A stretch of 34,635 bases of DNA from JAICIG01 sp035532215 (GCA_035532215.1 DATKRK010000446.1:1-34635); one strand, 5' to 3'. Shown: positions 8,452 through 15,836, counted from the stretch's first letter. Made by a program: numbers and translations. Notes: generated from the letters alone by a model not told the origin.

Positions 8452-9093
8452 ATGGATGCTGCGAGCGTGCATTTGGCCAAACGCACGATGCTGCGCGACC
8501 ATCTGCAGCGCCGGGGAATTCGCGATCGGCGCGTGTTGCAGGCGATCGAACGCGTGCCTCGCGAGAAGTTCGTGCCCGAAGATTCGATCGACGATGCCTA
8601 CTCGGATCGGGCGCTGCCGATCGATTGCGGCCAAACCATCAGCCAGCCTTATATCGTGGCTTTGATGACCGAGGCGCTGGCGCTCAAGGGGGGCGAAAAA
8701 GTGCTCGAAATCGGCACCGGCAGCGGCTACCAGGCGGCGATCCTGGCCGAACTCGCCGGGCGCGTGGTGACGGTCGAGCGGCACGCGAACCTATCCGAGC
8801 AGGCCCGGCGGCGCCTGGCGGACTTGGGCTATGGCAATTTGCGGTTCGTCCAAGGCGACGGTTCGCAAGGCTTTCCCGAGGAGGCGCCGTACGATCGGAT
8901 CATCGTCACCGCGGCGGCGCCGGTCTGCCCGGAGGCGCTCTTCAAGCAGCTCGCCGAAGGGGGCGTGTTGGTGATTCCCGTCGGCATCGACGACGAACAG
9001 ATGCTCGAGCGTTGGACGAAGCAATCGGGCAAGCTCGCCTGCCAGTCGCTGGGCGGCTGCCGTTTCGTGCCGCTGGTCGCCGGCGGCGATTAG
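8452..9093 (+). CDS. pcm: Protein-L-isoaspartate O-methyltransferase
   Basis: A 213-residue cytosolic enzyme that methylates L-isoaspartyl residues in damaged proteins using S-adenosylmethionine, starting their repair. The PCMT signature is clear: DRALPIDCGQTISQPYIVALMTE (about residues 52-74, with the active-site Ser at about 64), then the SAM-binding motif VLEIGTGSGYQAAILAE (84-100), an acidic ribose-binding residue in VVTVER, and YDRIIVTAAAP. Length matches the usual 205-220 residues. ATG 8452 is chosen because the family start (short helix, then RGIRDRRVLQAIERVPREKFVP) follows it at the expected distance; the frame upstream to 8362 is not family-like. Single gene, divergent from the CLC gene. 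Confidence 0.93.
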   Translation: MDAASVHLAKRTMLRDHLQRRGIRDRRVLQAIERVPREKFVPEDSIDDAYSDRALPIDCGQTISQPYIVALMTEALALKGGEKVLEIGTGSGYQAAILAELAGRVVTVERHANLSEQARRRLADLGYGNLRFVQGDGSQGFPEEAPYDRIIVTAAAPVCPEALFKQLAEGGVLVIPVGIDDEQMLERWTKQSGKLACQSLGGCRFVPLVAGGD

Positions 9094-9120
9094 CGCCTGG
9101 TCAGGTCTGCACTTCCGACG

Positions 9121-9154
9121 GAGTGGCTGGCGGCAGAGCGAAGCGATGCCCCAG
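9121..9154. repeat. Half-copy of the GGGTGGCTGG hairpin repeat
   Basis: These 34 bases match the reverse complement of 2589-2622 at 32 of 34 positions and stop at the central hairpin, so only one half of the element remains. It shows the repeat is mobile or recombines, and that this copy has been cut at its centre. Confidence 0.65.
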
Positions 9155-9337
9155 TCGTACGTCGCAAGAGGGCGCGGATGCCGCACTTTTACGCAGCCCA
9201 GGCATTCTCATCCGCGGCGAAAGATTGCGGAAAAGGCGGCCGAGCCCATGCCGTTCGGGGCGGCGGCTTTCTACAATGGCCGCCGGGCGGAGCGCGTAAA
9301 TCTTGAGGTTATGCGACAGCATGCGAAGGAGACTGCT

Positions 9338-10348
9338 TTGCGAATCGCCTGGATCGTCCTCGGCCTGCTCATCGCCGCCGGCTGCAATGCTTCGAAGCCC
9401 GCCCCATCGGCCCCTGCCGCGTCAGACGCGGGCGACCCGGCCGGCCAACTCGTCAAAGTCAGCTTGGGGCTGAACTGGTATCCGGAAGCCGAACACGGCG
9501 GCTTCTATGCGGCGCTGGTCAACGGCTATTACCGCGACGCGGGCTTGGACGTTGAGATCATCCCGGGCGGGCCGTCGGCGCCGGTGCTGCAACAGGTGGC
9601 GGGCGGTTCGCTCGACTTTGGCATTACGAACGCCGACGGGCTGCTGCTGGCCCGGGCCGAAGAGGCGCCGGTCGTCGCTTTGATGGCGCCGCTGCAAACC
9701 AGCCCCCGGTGCATCATGGTGCACGAGAAATCGGGCATCCAGGATTTCGCCGATCTCAAGAATCTGACCATGGCGATGGGCAATTCGCAACCCTTTTATC
9801 ACTACCTGCGCAAGAAGGTTCCGCTGGAGGGCGTGACGATCGTGCCTTATCAAGGCAGCGTGGCGCAGTTTCTGACCGATCCCAATTTCGCCCAGCAAGG
9901 TTACGTGTTCAGCGAGCCGTTCGTCGCCCGGCAGCAAGGGGGCGATCCCAAGACGTTGATGGTTTCCGATCTGGGCTTCAACCCGTACACCAGCGTGCTC
10001 TTCACCAGCGAAGACTATCTCGCCGCCCACGCCAACGTCGCCGAAAAGATCGTCAAGGCCAGCGTTCGCGGCTGGGAAGCGTATCTCACCGATCCGCAAG
10101 CGACCAACGAGCGAATTCACGAGTTGAACCCGGAGATGAGCCTCGAGGCGCTCGACTACGGCGTCGGCGCGCTCAAGCCGCTGGTGCTCGATCCGCTCTC
10201 CGCAGGCGAAGGCCTCGGCGCGATGACGCTCGAGCGTTGGCGCACGCTCGCCGAGCAGTTGGAAGATCTCGAACTCATCAAGCCTGGCGCCGTCGACCCG
10301 CAGCAGGCGTTTACCACCCGGTTTCTGCCCGCGAAGGGCGAGAACTGA
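9338..10348 (+). CDS. NMT1/THI5-like ABC transporter substrate-binding lipoprotein
   Basis: A periplasmic solute-binding protein of the SsuA/THI5 type. A short hydrophobic signal peptide ends in the lipobox LIAAGC, so the mature protein is lipid-anchored. The binding domain begins with VSLGLNWYPEAEHGGFYAAL and has ILPGG-like and QQVAGGSLDFGITNADGLLLA segments as in NMT1 proteins, which bind pyrimidine precursors of thiamin, sulfonates or related compounds. Start: TTG 9338 is preceded at ideal spacing (6 nt) by AAGGAG, the best ribosome site in this neighbourhood, and gives a compact lipoprotein signal; ATG 9311 (MRQHAKETALRIAW...) is the in-frame alternative. No permease or ATPase gene is adjacent, so the transporter is incomplete here. 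Confidence 0.85.
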   Translation: MRIAWIVLGLLIAAGCNASKPAPSAPAASDAGDPAGQLVKVSLGLNWYPEAEHGGFYAALVNGYYRDAGLDVEIIPGGPSAPVLQQVAGGSLDFGITNADGLLLARAEEAPVVALMAPLQTSPRCIMVHEKSGIQDFADLKNLTMAMGNSQPFYHYLRKKVPLEGVTIVPYQGSVAQFLTDPNFAQQGYVFSEPFVARQQGGDPKTLMVSDLGFNPYTSVLFTSEDYLAAHANVAEKIVKASVRGWEAYLTDPQATNERIHELNPEMSLEALDYGVGALKPLVLDPLSAGEGLGAMTLERWRTLAEQLEDLELIKPGAVDPQQAFTTRFLPAKGEN

Positions 10349-10426
10349 AGCTAAGCGGCGTAGATTAAATAACTTCCCTATTTCCAGCCCAGGGGAAACT
10401 AAGTCGCCGGGCTTCTTTGCCGTCTG

Positions 10427-10446
10427 CCACCAGCTTTAGCTGGTGG
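10427..10446. repeat. REP palindrome A, left
   Basis: CCACCAGCTTTAGCTGGTGG is a near-perfect palindrome. Its exact reverse complement occurs at 11021-11040 on the far side of the transposase relic. Confidence 0.8.
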
Positions 10447-10475
10447 TATTCGAGCAACAGCACTTGTTGTCTTTT

Positions 10476-10493
10476 AGCCGGCTTTAGCCGGCT
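10476..10493. repeat. REP palindrome B, left
   Basis: AGCCGGCTTTAGCCGGCT forms a hairpin with a TT centre. Its exact reverse complement is at 10975-10992. Palindromes A and B thus mirror each other around the gene. Confidence 0.8.
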
Positions 10494-10504
10494 TGTGCAA
10501 GCCT

Positions 10505-10951
10505 TCAGGCGCTCGCCAACGGCCTGCCATCATCATCAAAGCCAATTTGTTCCAATCGGCGCCTGGTTGTTCCCTGCGCATGATGCTCTTTCTGTTTCGC
10601 AATGTAATCCAGCACCCAAGGTAGTTACCGCTTGCCGAAGCTGACCACGCCGAATCCGCGCTGCCACTCGATTGCCTTATACCGCGCCTGCCGATTCATC
10701 TCATAAGAGCATGCCCCCTTGAGTTCGCCGATTAAGTCGCTGATGCAAACCGAGGGTTCGAGATTGACCGCCAAATGCACATGCGTAGCCGTGCCGTTGA
10801 CGCCATGCAGATACACGCCCTTGGTTTGGCGACAGCGCTGCCTAACAAAATCATGGACGAGCGGTTCGAGTTTCGCGGTTAGCAGCGGGTGATTGCTTTT
10901 GGCGTGCCAATTGATGTGGAGATAGATCTCATGGAAGACGTGATTCGACAT
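10505..10951 (-). pseudogene. RAYT / IS200-like HUH transposase, interrupted by a stop codon
   Basis: A Y1-transposase of the REP-associated (RAYT) type. From ATG 10951, residues 1-108 contain the opening YLHINWHAK strand and the metal-binding HUH motif THVHLAV (H57, H59), then EWQRGFGVVSFGKR. Here a TAA (10625-10627) interrupts the frame. Reading on in the same frame gives LPWVLDYIAKQKEHH and about 20 more residues to TGA 10505-10507, which is the normal family C terminus with the catalytic tyrosine (Y116). The stop codon therefore removes the nucleophile and the short product should be inactive, unless the stop is read through. The gene is framed by mirror-image REP palindromes (A-B-gene-B'-A'), the structure expected of a RAYT and its cognate REPs. 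Confidence 0.85.
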
Positions 10952-10974
10952 GGATTCCGTCCTCCTCAAGAAGA

Positions 10975-10992
10975 AGCCGGCTAAAGCCGGCT
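10975..10992. repeat. REP palindrome B', right
   Basis: AGCCGGCTAAAGCCGGCT, exact reverse complement of 10476-10493. Confidence 0.8.
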
Positions 10993-11020
10993 GGACGACG
11001 TTTCATGGTTGGCTTTCCTA

Positions 11021-11040
11021 CCACCAGCTAAAGCTGGTGG
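11021..11040. repeat. REP palindrome A', right
   Basis: CCACCAGCTAAAGCTGGTGG, exact reverse complement of 10427-10446. Confidence 0.8.
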
Positions 11041-11196
11041 CAAGCGTCGCCAGTGCAAATCCGCTCGCTCATCGTCGTATCTCATTGCCGGCCGCCCTCT
11101 ACGCAACGAGGAATAAACAACTCCCCTATTCACACAGACTCGGAACTCCAGCAGGGGACGATCTTGCGGAGAATTCTCCTCAGTTTGGGAGGTTAT

Positions 11197-11376
11197 TTAA
11201 TCCTCAGTGCCTTCGGCCCCCATCATGAACTCGCCGGCGGGAATCGCGACGAGCCGCATGCCGATCGAGTTTTCGATCGTCTCGCGCTTTTCCGCGTGCA
11301 GCGGCGGCGGGCTCAAGCCAACGGCTGCGGCCAACAAGAACCCAACGGCAAGGCAAAACACGCGGGCGTTGGTCAT
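11197..11376 (-). pseudogene. Truncated secreted protein with start of a formylglycine-generating-enzyme (SUMF1-like) domain
   Basis: ATG 11376 has an AGGAGG site 9 nt upstream. The 59-residue product has a signal peptide (hydrophobic FCLAVGFLLAAAVGL, cleavage probably after LHA) and then ENSIGMRLVAIPAGEFMMGAEGTED. NSIGM-LV-IPAGEF-MG is the conserved opening of FGE-sulfatase domains, which are normally 220-300 residues long. Here the frame stops at once, at the TAA contained in the 16-mer repeat (11187-11202). The rest of the domain is not found on the other side of the 840-bp segment, so the gene has lost its 3' part. It is almost certainly non-functional. Confidence 0.75.
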
Positions 11377-11472
11377 GAGCCGCTTCCTCCTGTAAAACGC
11401 GCGCTGCGGATCCGAATCCCAAATCGTCGGCCGCAACGCCATTTTGATCCGCCCTGCCGCGGCCGGCAAGCC

Positions 11473-11629
11473 GAACGGCCAATGCCATTTGCATTCTATC
11501 GCGATAGGGCATCGCATCGACACGGGCGCGGGAACCGAGAACCGCCGTCAACTCGGTTTCGTCACGCGCTTGGCGATCTTCGCCAAATCGGTCAGTTCGG
11601 CTCGCCCGCCGGCGTCGCGGACCAGGTCG
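11473..11629 (-). pseudogene. Duplicated 3' end of a polysaccharide deacetylase gene
   Basis: This 157-bp stretch aligns without gaps to 13281-13437. The coding part (11548-11629) gives LVRDAGGRAELTDLAKIAKRVTKPS-stop, differing from the C terminus of the deacetylase at 13356-14417 by one residue (G for E). Beyond base 11629 the similarity ends abruptly at the GGGGACATTC palindromic element. The remaining 5' part is absent, so this is a relic of a paralogue or a partial duplication. Confidence 0.75.
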
Positions 11630-11632
11630 TGA

Positions 11633-11712
11633 GAAAGGGGACATTCTACTTTTTCGGAAAGTCGAGCGACGGCGCCTTCGCGCGCGTGAAAAAGTAGAAT
11701 GTCCCCTTTTTC
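11633..11712. repeat. Palindromic element, GGGGACATTC family (copy 2)
   Basis: Inverted arms at 11633-11655 and 11688-11712 share the core GGGGACATTCTACTTTTTC and enclose a roughly 32-nt spacer unlike that of copy 1 (4993-5082). It sits exactly where the duplicated deacetylase tail breaks off, which suggests that its arrival cut the gene or that it was a recombination point. Confidence 0.8.
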
Positions 11713-11811
11713 GGCGCCCGAGGCTGAAATGGACCGTCTCTCCCCTGAGTACGCGATCGAGCGCGGCGCCTGCGGCGGCCAATCCACCGCGCGTCGAAAA
11801 CGCGTCAATCC

Positions 11812-12216
11812 TCACTCCGGCAACCGGCGGATGCACTCGGAGGCGAGCGCCGGCCAGCGCCCGGCGTCCCAGCCGGCATGCTCCGACGCGGCCATCAGGC
11901 CGCAGACGCGCTCGATCGCGTCGCGGATTTGGGGCCAGGCGGCCTCGGCGGCCGGCAGCAGCACCCCGTGGTAGACGCTGCGGTCCCGCACGGCTCCGCG
12001 CCGCGTGCCGTGGTGATGCTGATACTCGGCGTAGACGATTGCTCGGCCGTCGGCGTGCCGCCGCACCCAAACGGCCCAGTCCGCGAAGCGGCCGAGCTCA
12101 CGCGCGGCGTCGCGGCGCTCGACGGCGCAGTCGAAGGCGAAAGCGACTGCGCGCCAGGCCTCGTCGCCGACGCGCATCGGCCGGCACCCGGTGAGTCGCA
12201 CGGTCACTTGTGCCAC
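11812..12216 (-). CDS. Hypothetical protein
   Basis: A 134-residue, probably cytosolic protein with no signal peptide or membrane segment. It begins MAQVTVRLTGCRPMRVGDEAWRAVAFAFD, which looks like a beta-rich start, and later has RRGAVRDRSVYHGVLLP and a helical tail (IRDAIERVCGLMAASEH). I do not recognise a family with a known function. Codon use (high GC third positions) fits a real gene, and ATG 12216 opens the frame cleanly. It reads toward the truncated repeat-rich area and stands alone. Confidence 0.55.
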   Translation of the reverse strand: MAQVTVRLTGCRPMRVGDEAWRAVAFAFDCAVERRDAARELGRFADWAVWVRRHADGRAIVYAEYQHHHGTRRGAVRDRSVYHGVLLPAAEAAWPQIRDAIERVCGLMAASEHAGWDAGRWPALASECIRRLPE

Positions 12217-12579
12217 GATCGGGTCCTTCGTTGTTCGCGCCGCGCTGATCGTCGTTGGCGCTGTAGTGGATTCATCGCGGGCGGCGCTGAGTCCTGCGGC
12301 CGATCACTGCTTTCCTCCTTCGCTTCGCGGCGTCTTTAGCTCGGCACGCTTCTTGCCCTCGTCCGGGCCGACGGCAATAGCGCACGCCGAAGCCGTGCGA
12401 GCGCGAACCGGTTCAATGGCCGAATTCTACACCGGCTACGGACGGTGGCAAACAATATTTGCAGAGCGCTGGCTTACTATCGAAACGGCACATTTCTCGA
12501 TACAATCGCGGCGTTATGGCTTGCAACAAGTGAACTGCATTACTCAGGGCGTCGCCTTGGCGTAAGGATAGGCCAGACG
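12217..12579. other. Intergenic region, nothing recognised
   Basis: These 363 bp separate two divergent genes. Base composition falls toward the right end, matching the lower-GC gene that follows. Neither strand gives a convincing gene; the overlapping frames have no recognisable domains. Confidence 0.4.
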
Positions 12580-13254
12580 ATGAAGCAGCCAACGAAACAG
12601 CGTCTGAAGTCCCAAGTCGAAAAACTGATTGCCGACGGAAACGCGGTCAAGGCGACAAAGTTCAACCGCTCCAAGCCGGGCCATATCGATTTCAACGATC
12701 CCTACGTAGACGGCCAATCTTTCGCGAAGTGGCTTACAAGCTGCCGAAATCTTGTGCGTACAATCGGACCAAGTGCGAGCGTCTGGAAAGAGGCGTTTGA
12801 TGGGAGGCATTACAGTGGTCTTGGTGCGACAAACGCTCTTTGCGGGACGCTGGAAGCGCTTAGAGACGCGATAGACGACGACCTGCTTATAAACGTCGAA
12901 GATTTGGTGATGGCCGATGCTTTTGCTGGCCTTTTGGAGCAAGCGAATGAATTGCTCGATAAGGATTACGTTCTCGCAGCCGGAGTGCTCGGCCGCGCCG
13001 TGCTAGAAGAGCATCTAAGGAAACTATGCGAGCATGCCAGTTGCTTACCGCCAAACAGACCAACAATCGGCGACCTTAACTCGGCGCTTTACAAGAGTGG
13101 ATTCCTATCCAAGCTGGAAATGCAGACCGTGACGGCAATGGCAACTGCTGGAAATCACTGCGCCCACAATGAACAGCCGGCGCTTAAAAGCGATGACGTG
13201 CGCGATTTGCTTGAGCGACTGAACACTTTTTTGTCGCAAAAACCGCTCTCGTGA
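12580..13254 (+). CDS. DUF4145/HEPN-like hypothetical protein, lower GC
   Basis: A 224-residue protein, largely helical by composition. The C-terminal half has VLAAGVLGRAVLEEHLRKLCE and ends with TAMATAGNHCAHNEQPALKSDDVRDLLERLNTFL. This pattern of a charged helix pair with a late (N/R)-x-AH segment is like the DUF4145/HEPN-type domains found in mobile and defence genes. The match is by pattern only. Base composition is lower than in neighbouring genes (29 of 60 G/C in 12901-12960), which suggests recent acquisition. ATG 12580 starts a frame of uniform style; the in-frame extension to 12445 is less likely. No partner gene of a toxin-antitoxin pair is seen. Confidence 0.65.
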   Translation: MKQPTKQRLKSQVEKLIADGNAVKATKFNRSKPGHIDFNDPYVDGQSFAKWLTSCRNLVRTIGPSASVWKEAFDGRHYSGLGATNALCGTLEALRDAIDDDLLINVEDLVMADAFAGLLEQANELLDKDYVLAAGVLGRAVLEEHLRKLCEHASCLPPNRPTIGDLNSALYKSGFLSKLEMQTVTAMATAGNHCAHNEQPALKSDDVRDLLERLNTFLSQKPLS

Positions 13255-13355
13255 CACGAAGCGGGGTTAGCCGACAAGACGAACGGCGAATGCCATTTGC
13301 ATTCTTTCGCGATGAATCACCGCATTGTCATAGGCACACGAACCGAGATTCGGCG

Positions 13356-14417
13356 TCAACTCGGTTTCGTCACGCGCTTGGCGATCTTCGCCAAATCGGT
13401 CAGCTCGGCTCGCTCGCCAGCGTCGCGGACCAGATCGCAAATCAATTGAATCGTCTCGAACTTGGGATCTTCGACCACCAGGCACGAGGGATGCGCGAGA
13501 AAATCGAACATGCCGCCGGTCTCGATCGCCCATTCCACGCCCATTTGGATCGCGCGGCAGAAATCCTTCAACTTCCAGTGTCGATTGCGAAAGGCGCCGA
13601 CGTCGCTGATCGGGCTCATCGGCACTTCGACGAGCCCGCTCGGGTAGACGAACGGCTGGGCCAGCCGCTGCGCGGCCAGGATCGATTCCATCGTGCGGGC
13701 GCTGGGCGACTCGCCGTCGAGCTCGTTCTCGTGGGCCGGGTATTTGCTGCTAACCCACGTGAAGCCCTGTTTCAGGAGCATCCGCTGCACGTCGGGGCTG
13801 TTTTCGAGCCCGTCGTGAAATCCGCCGGGCGTGCGGAAGCCGGCCGCTTCGATGCCGGCCCGTTGCTTGAGGGCCAGCGAAGCCATGCGGATGTTATCGT
13901 CGATGATCTCCGGCGCCGTCTTGCCGGCGACCAGCCACGGGGCGCGGCGAAAGCGGAATTGCGTCTCTTCCGGCGTCTTCGCACGTACGTAGACGTGGTC
14001 GTAAGTATGGTTGCCAATCGGGTGGCCGTCGGCCGCCAGCTTTTTGAGCCACTCGACGTCGGGCTGTTCCAGCACGCGGGCCACGCAGAAGAAATGGATG
14101 CGGCCGCCCGCGCGCTTGACGACGTCGGCCGCTTCGACCGCGTACTGCTTGGTCGGCTCGTCGAGGTTGCCCTTTTGATAATCCCACTCCGTCATCTCGG
14201 GGCGCGGGTACTGGCGGCTCATTTCCAGATCGAGCGTGATGGCGATCTGCGCTTTGCGCTCCGGCTCTGCGGCGCGCGAAACGCCGCTGGCCGCCGCGGC
14301 CGCCAATGCGGCGGCGCCGCCGAGGAATTTGCGGCGCGAGAGCACGGCCTCGCTGACGCTTCGCCTTGGCGCAGCCTCGCTGACGCTTCGCCTTGGTATT
14401 TTCGAGAACCGCTTCAT
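13356..14417 (-). CDS. Tat-exported polysaccharide deacetylase (NodB-like)
   Basis: A 353-residue secreted protein. Residues 27-50 are a twin-arginine signal (SRRKFLGG followed by an Ala-rich core). The NodB-like domain has TLDLE (D63, in place of the usual TFDD motif), the metal-binding HTYDH (H137 and H141) in HPIGNHTYDH, and GFRTPGGFHDG. Such enzymes remove N- or O-acetyl groups from cell-wall or extracellular polysaccharides. The second Asp of the TFDD motif is Leu here, which is atypical but seen in distant members. The start overlaps the upstream stop (ATGA), so it is translated with the isochorismatase-like gene. The first 24 residues contain two copies of PRRSVSEA, coded by a 23-bp DNA repeat. 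Confidence 0.85.
   Translation of the reverse strand: MKRFSKIPRRSVSEAAPRRSVSEAVLSRRKFLGGAAALAAAAASGVSRAAEPERKAQIAITLDLEMSRQYPRPEMTEWDYQKGNLDEPTKQYAVEAADVVKRAGGRIHFFCVARVLEQPDVEWLKKLAADGHPIGNHTYDHVYVRAKTPEETQFRFRRAPWLVAGKTAPEIIDDNIRMASLALKQRAGIEAAGFRTPGGFHDGLENSPDVQRMLLKQGFTWVSSKYPAHENELDGESPSARTMESILAAQRLAQPFVYPSGLVEVPMSPISDVGAFRNRHWKLKDFCRAIQMGVEWAIETGGMFDFLAHPSCLVVEDPKFETIQLICDLVRDAGERAELTDLAKIAKRVTKPS
14347..14396. repeat. Two direct copies of a 23-bp repeat inside the deacetylase signal region
   Basis: GCCTCGCTGACGCTTCGCCT plus TGG occurs at 14347-14369 and 14374-14396, with a period of 27 bp. On the coding strand each copy encodes PRRSVSEA. Being a multiple of three, the repeat keeps the frame open ahead of the Tat motif. 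Confidence 0.8.
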
Positions 14418-15523
14418 TTCGCCGCCTTGGCCGCTTGCGGCTTCAAGAATTGGACCCAGGAAACTTGCGTCACCAGGTGATTGAGCGCGGCGAAAGAAAT
14501 ATGCGCGTTCGTGGCATACTTCGGCGTTGAATTCGCGGGGAAGGTGGCCAGCGTGGCGTCGCCTACGAGAAATACGTTAAAGTCGCGAGCCAGATTTTCG
14601 TAGCCCGCCGTGGTGCGGCAGAAGCACATATCGGTGGCGTAGCCGGTCAGCAGCACATGGCGAATGCCTTGCTTTTCGAGGAATTCCTTGAGCGGCGGAT
14701 AGCCTTCGGCATCGTAGATCACGACGTCTTGCAGGTCGACGTCGATGTCGCTGGTCACCGGGATCGGCAGTTCCCAGAAACTCGCGTGGTTGTATCTCGC
14801 GCCCGCGTCGAGGCCGGGAAATTGCCGGAAGTAGTCGATCACCGGCTTGTCGCTCGACAATTGCAGCGAAGATGGCAGCGGCTCGCCGCGATACTCGAAA
14901 CTGGTCAGCTTCTCGCGCAGCTCGCGAGCGCCGGCGCGGCGGTCGCTCTCGCTCGGCGTGCGGCGAAACGAACGATAGAGTTTGCGGCGGATCGGGTCTT
15001 CGCCGCCGGGCAGGCTGTACAGCACGAGCTTGGCCTTGCCGCGCAGCCCCTTCAAGAACGGATTGACGACTTCGTGCGTGTGGCGGGCGGCGAGCAGGTT
15101 CTTTTCGACCGTGCAAAAATCGGCCACGCCGGCCGGCTCGGGCGTCTTCCAGCCTTGCCCGTCGTCGATGCCCCAGGGGTGGACCATGATTACCGCCGTC
15201 TCGGCCGCCCGGAGCCGGTTGGGCATTTCAATGATGCCGCGCGCATTGTAGGAAAACCGCCAGGCCCGCACGTCGAGATCGGCATTCGCGTCGTCCACCA
15301 GCCGCGGCGCCTCATAGCGGACCGTCTCGCGAACCGGCTCGATGAACTCCGGATAGTCAGCCAACAGCGGCGGCGGATCGACGAGCCGCGTCAAGCGGTT
15401 TTCATAAGTTCGGGTTTCCGCATTGGGTTCCGCGGCCGAACTCAAAGGGCCCGCGACGCAAACGAGCGCCACGGCGATCACAAACTCGGCGCCACGCCGG
15501 AAAAGTTGGCTGGAACCTGACAT
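14414..15523 (-). CDS. Secreted isochorismatase-like (cysteine hydrolase) family protein
   Basis: A 369-residue protein with an N-terminal signal peptide (hydrophobic EFVIAVALVCVAGPLSSA, probable cleavage near SAAEP). The C-terminal part carries VLLTGYATDMCFCRTTAGYENL; C300 is at the position of the catalytic cysteine of isochorismatase-fold hydrolases. At the first strand the usual D in a 'lliiDmQ' motif appears as H (AVIMVHPWGIDDGQGW), so the catalytic Asp may be displaced or lost. The protein is much longer than the typical 180-220 residues, with an insert between strand 1 and the active-site cysteine. ATG 15523 puts the signal peptide at the N terminus. It is the first gene of a two-gene operon with the deacetylase (4-bp overlap). 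Confidence 0.8.
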   Translation of the reverse strand: MSGSSQLFRRGAEFVIAVALVCVAGPLSSAAEPNAETRTYENRLTRLVDPPPLLADYPEFIEPVRETVRYEAPRLVDDANADLDVRAWRFSYNARGIIEMPNRLRAAETAVIMVHPWGIDDGQGWKTPEPAGVADFCTVEKNLLAARHTHEVVNPFLKGLRGKAKLVLYSLPGGEDPIRRKLYRSFRRTPSESDRRAGARELREKLTSFEYRGEPLPSSLQLSSDKPVIDYFRQFPGLDAGARYNHASFWELPIPVTSDIDVDLQDVVIYDAEGYPPLKEFLEKQGIRHVLLTGYATDMCFCRTTAGYENLARDFNVFLVGDATLATFPANSTPKYATNAHISFAALNHLVTQVSWVQFLKPQAAKAAK

Positions 15524-15836
15524 CGAAGCGACTCCCGAGTAAACCCCGTTTAACGGAACAATAGCGTCTCGCGCACCGCTCCACAAGCAAATGCCTCCTT
15601 GGCTCAGGGGCGGCGACGGCACGCAGGAGCGCGCCTGTTCCTTGGGTGTAAGCGCCGCGAACAGCCCGATTGCGCGGGCGATAACGGTCGCAACGGCAAT
15701 CCCCCTGCCGGCGAAAAAGAACTTTAGACGATTGGCTCGCTTGTGAATTTCAAACGACTTACGTTTTTCTCAGCAAGCTGTGACAAGCATCTTAAGCCCC
15801 GATGCCCCAATGTGTTGAAGCCGAAAAGAGCAAATC
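15524..15836. other. Divergent intergenic region
   Basis: 313 bp between the hydrolase/deacetylase operon and the hybrid kinase. It becomes A/T-richer close to the kinase start. No clear promoter boxes, palindrome or small gene was found. Confidence 0.4.

Larger units (their letters stand above)
10363..11202. repeat. 840-bp segment bounded by inverted 16-mers
   Basis: GATTAAATAACTTCCC at 10363-10378 and its inverse at 11187-11202 match at 15 of 16 bases. A further diverged copy in direct orientation is at 11111-11126 (13 of 16), and another at 34507-34522. The segment holds the REP/RAYT unit and ends exactly inside the truncated gene at 11197-11376, for which it supplies the stop codon. Whether the 840 bp moved as one unit or the 16-mers belong to a separate small repeat family is undecided. 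Confidence 0.5.

Noticed and set aside
11204..12070. 288-codon minus-strand frame
   Set aside because: It runs through the palindromic element and the duplicated deacetylase tail in a different frame; the product is Arg/Ala-rich and shows no motif.
12191..12565. 124-codon plus-strand frame between two genes
   Set aside because: No recognisable domain, no ribosome site, and it overlaps the start of the adjacent minus-strand gene.
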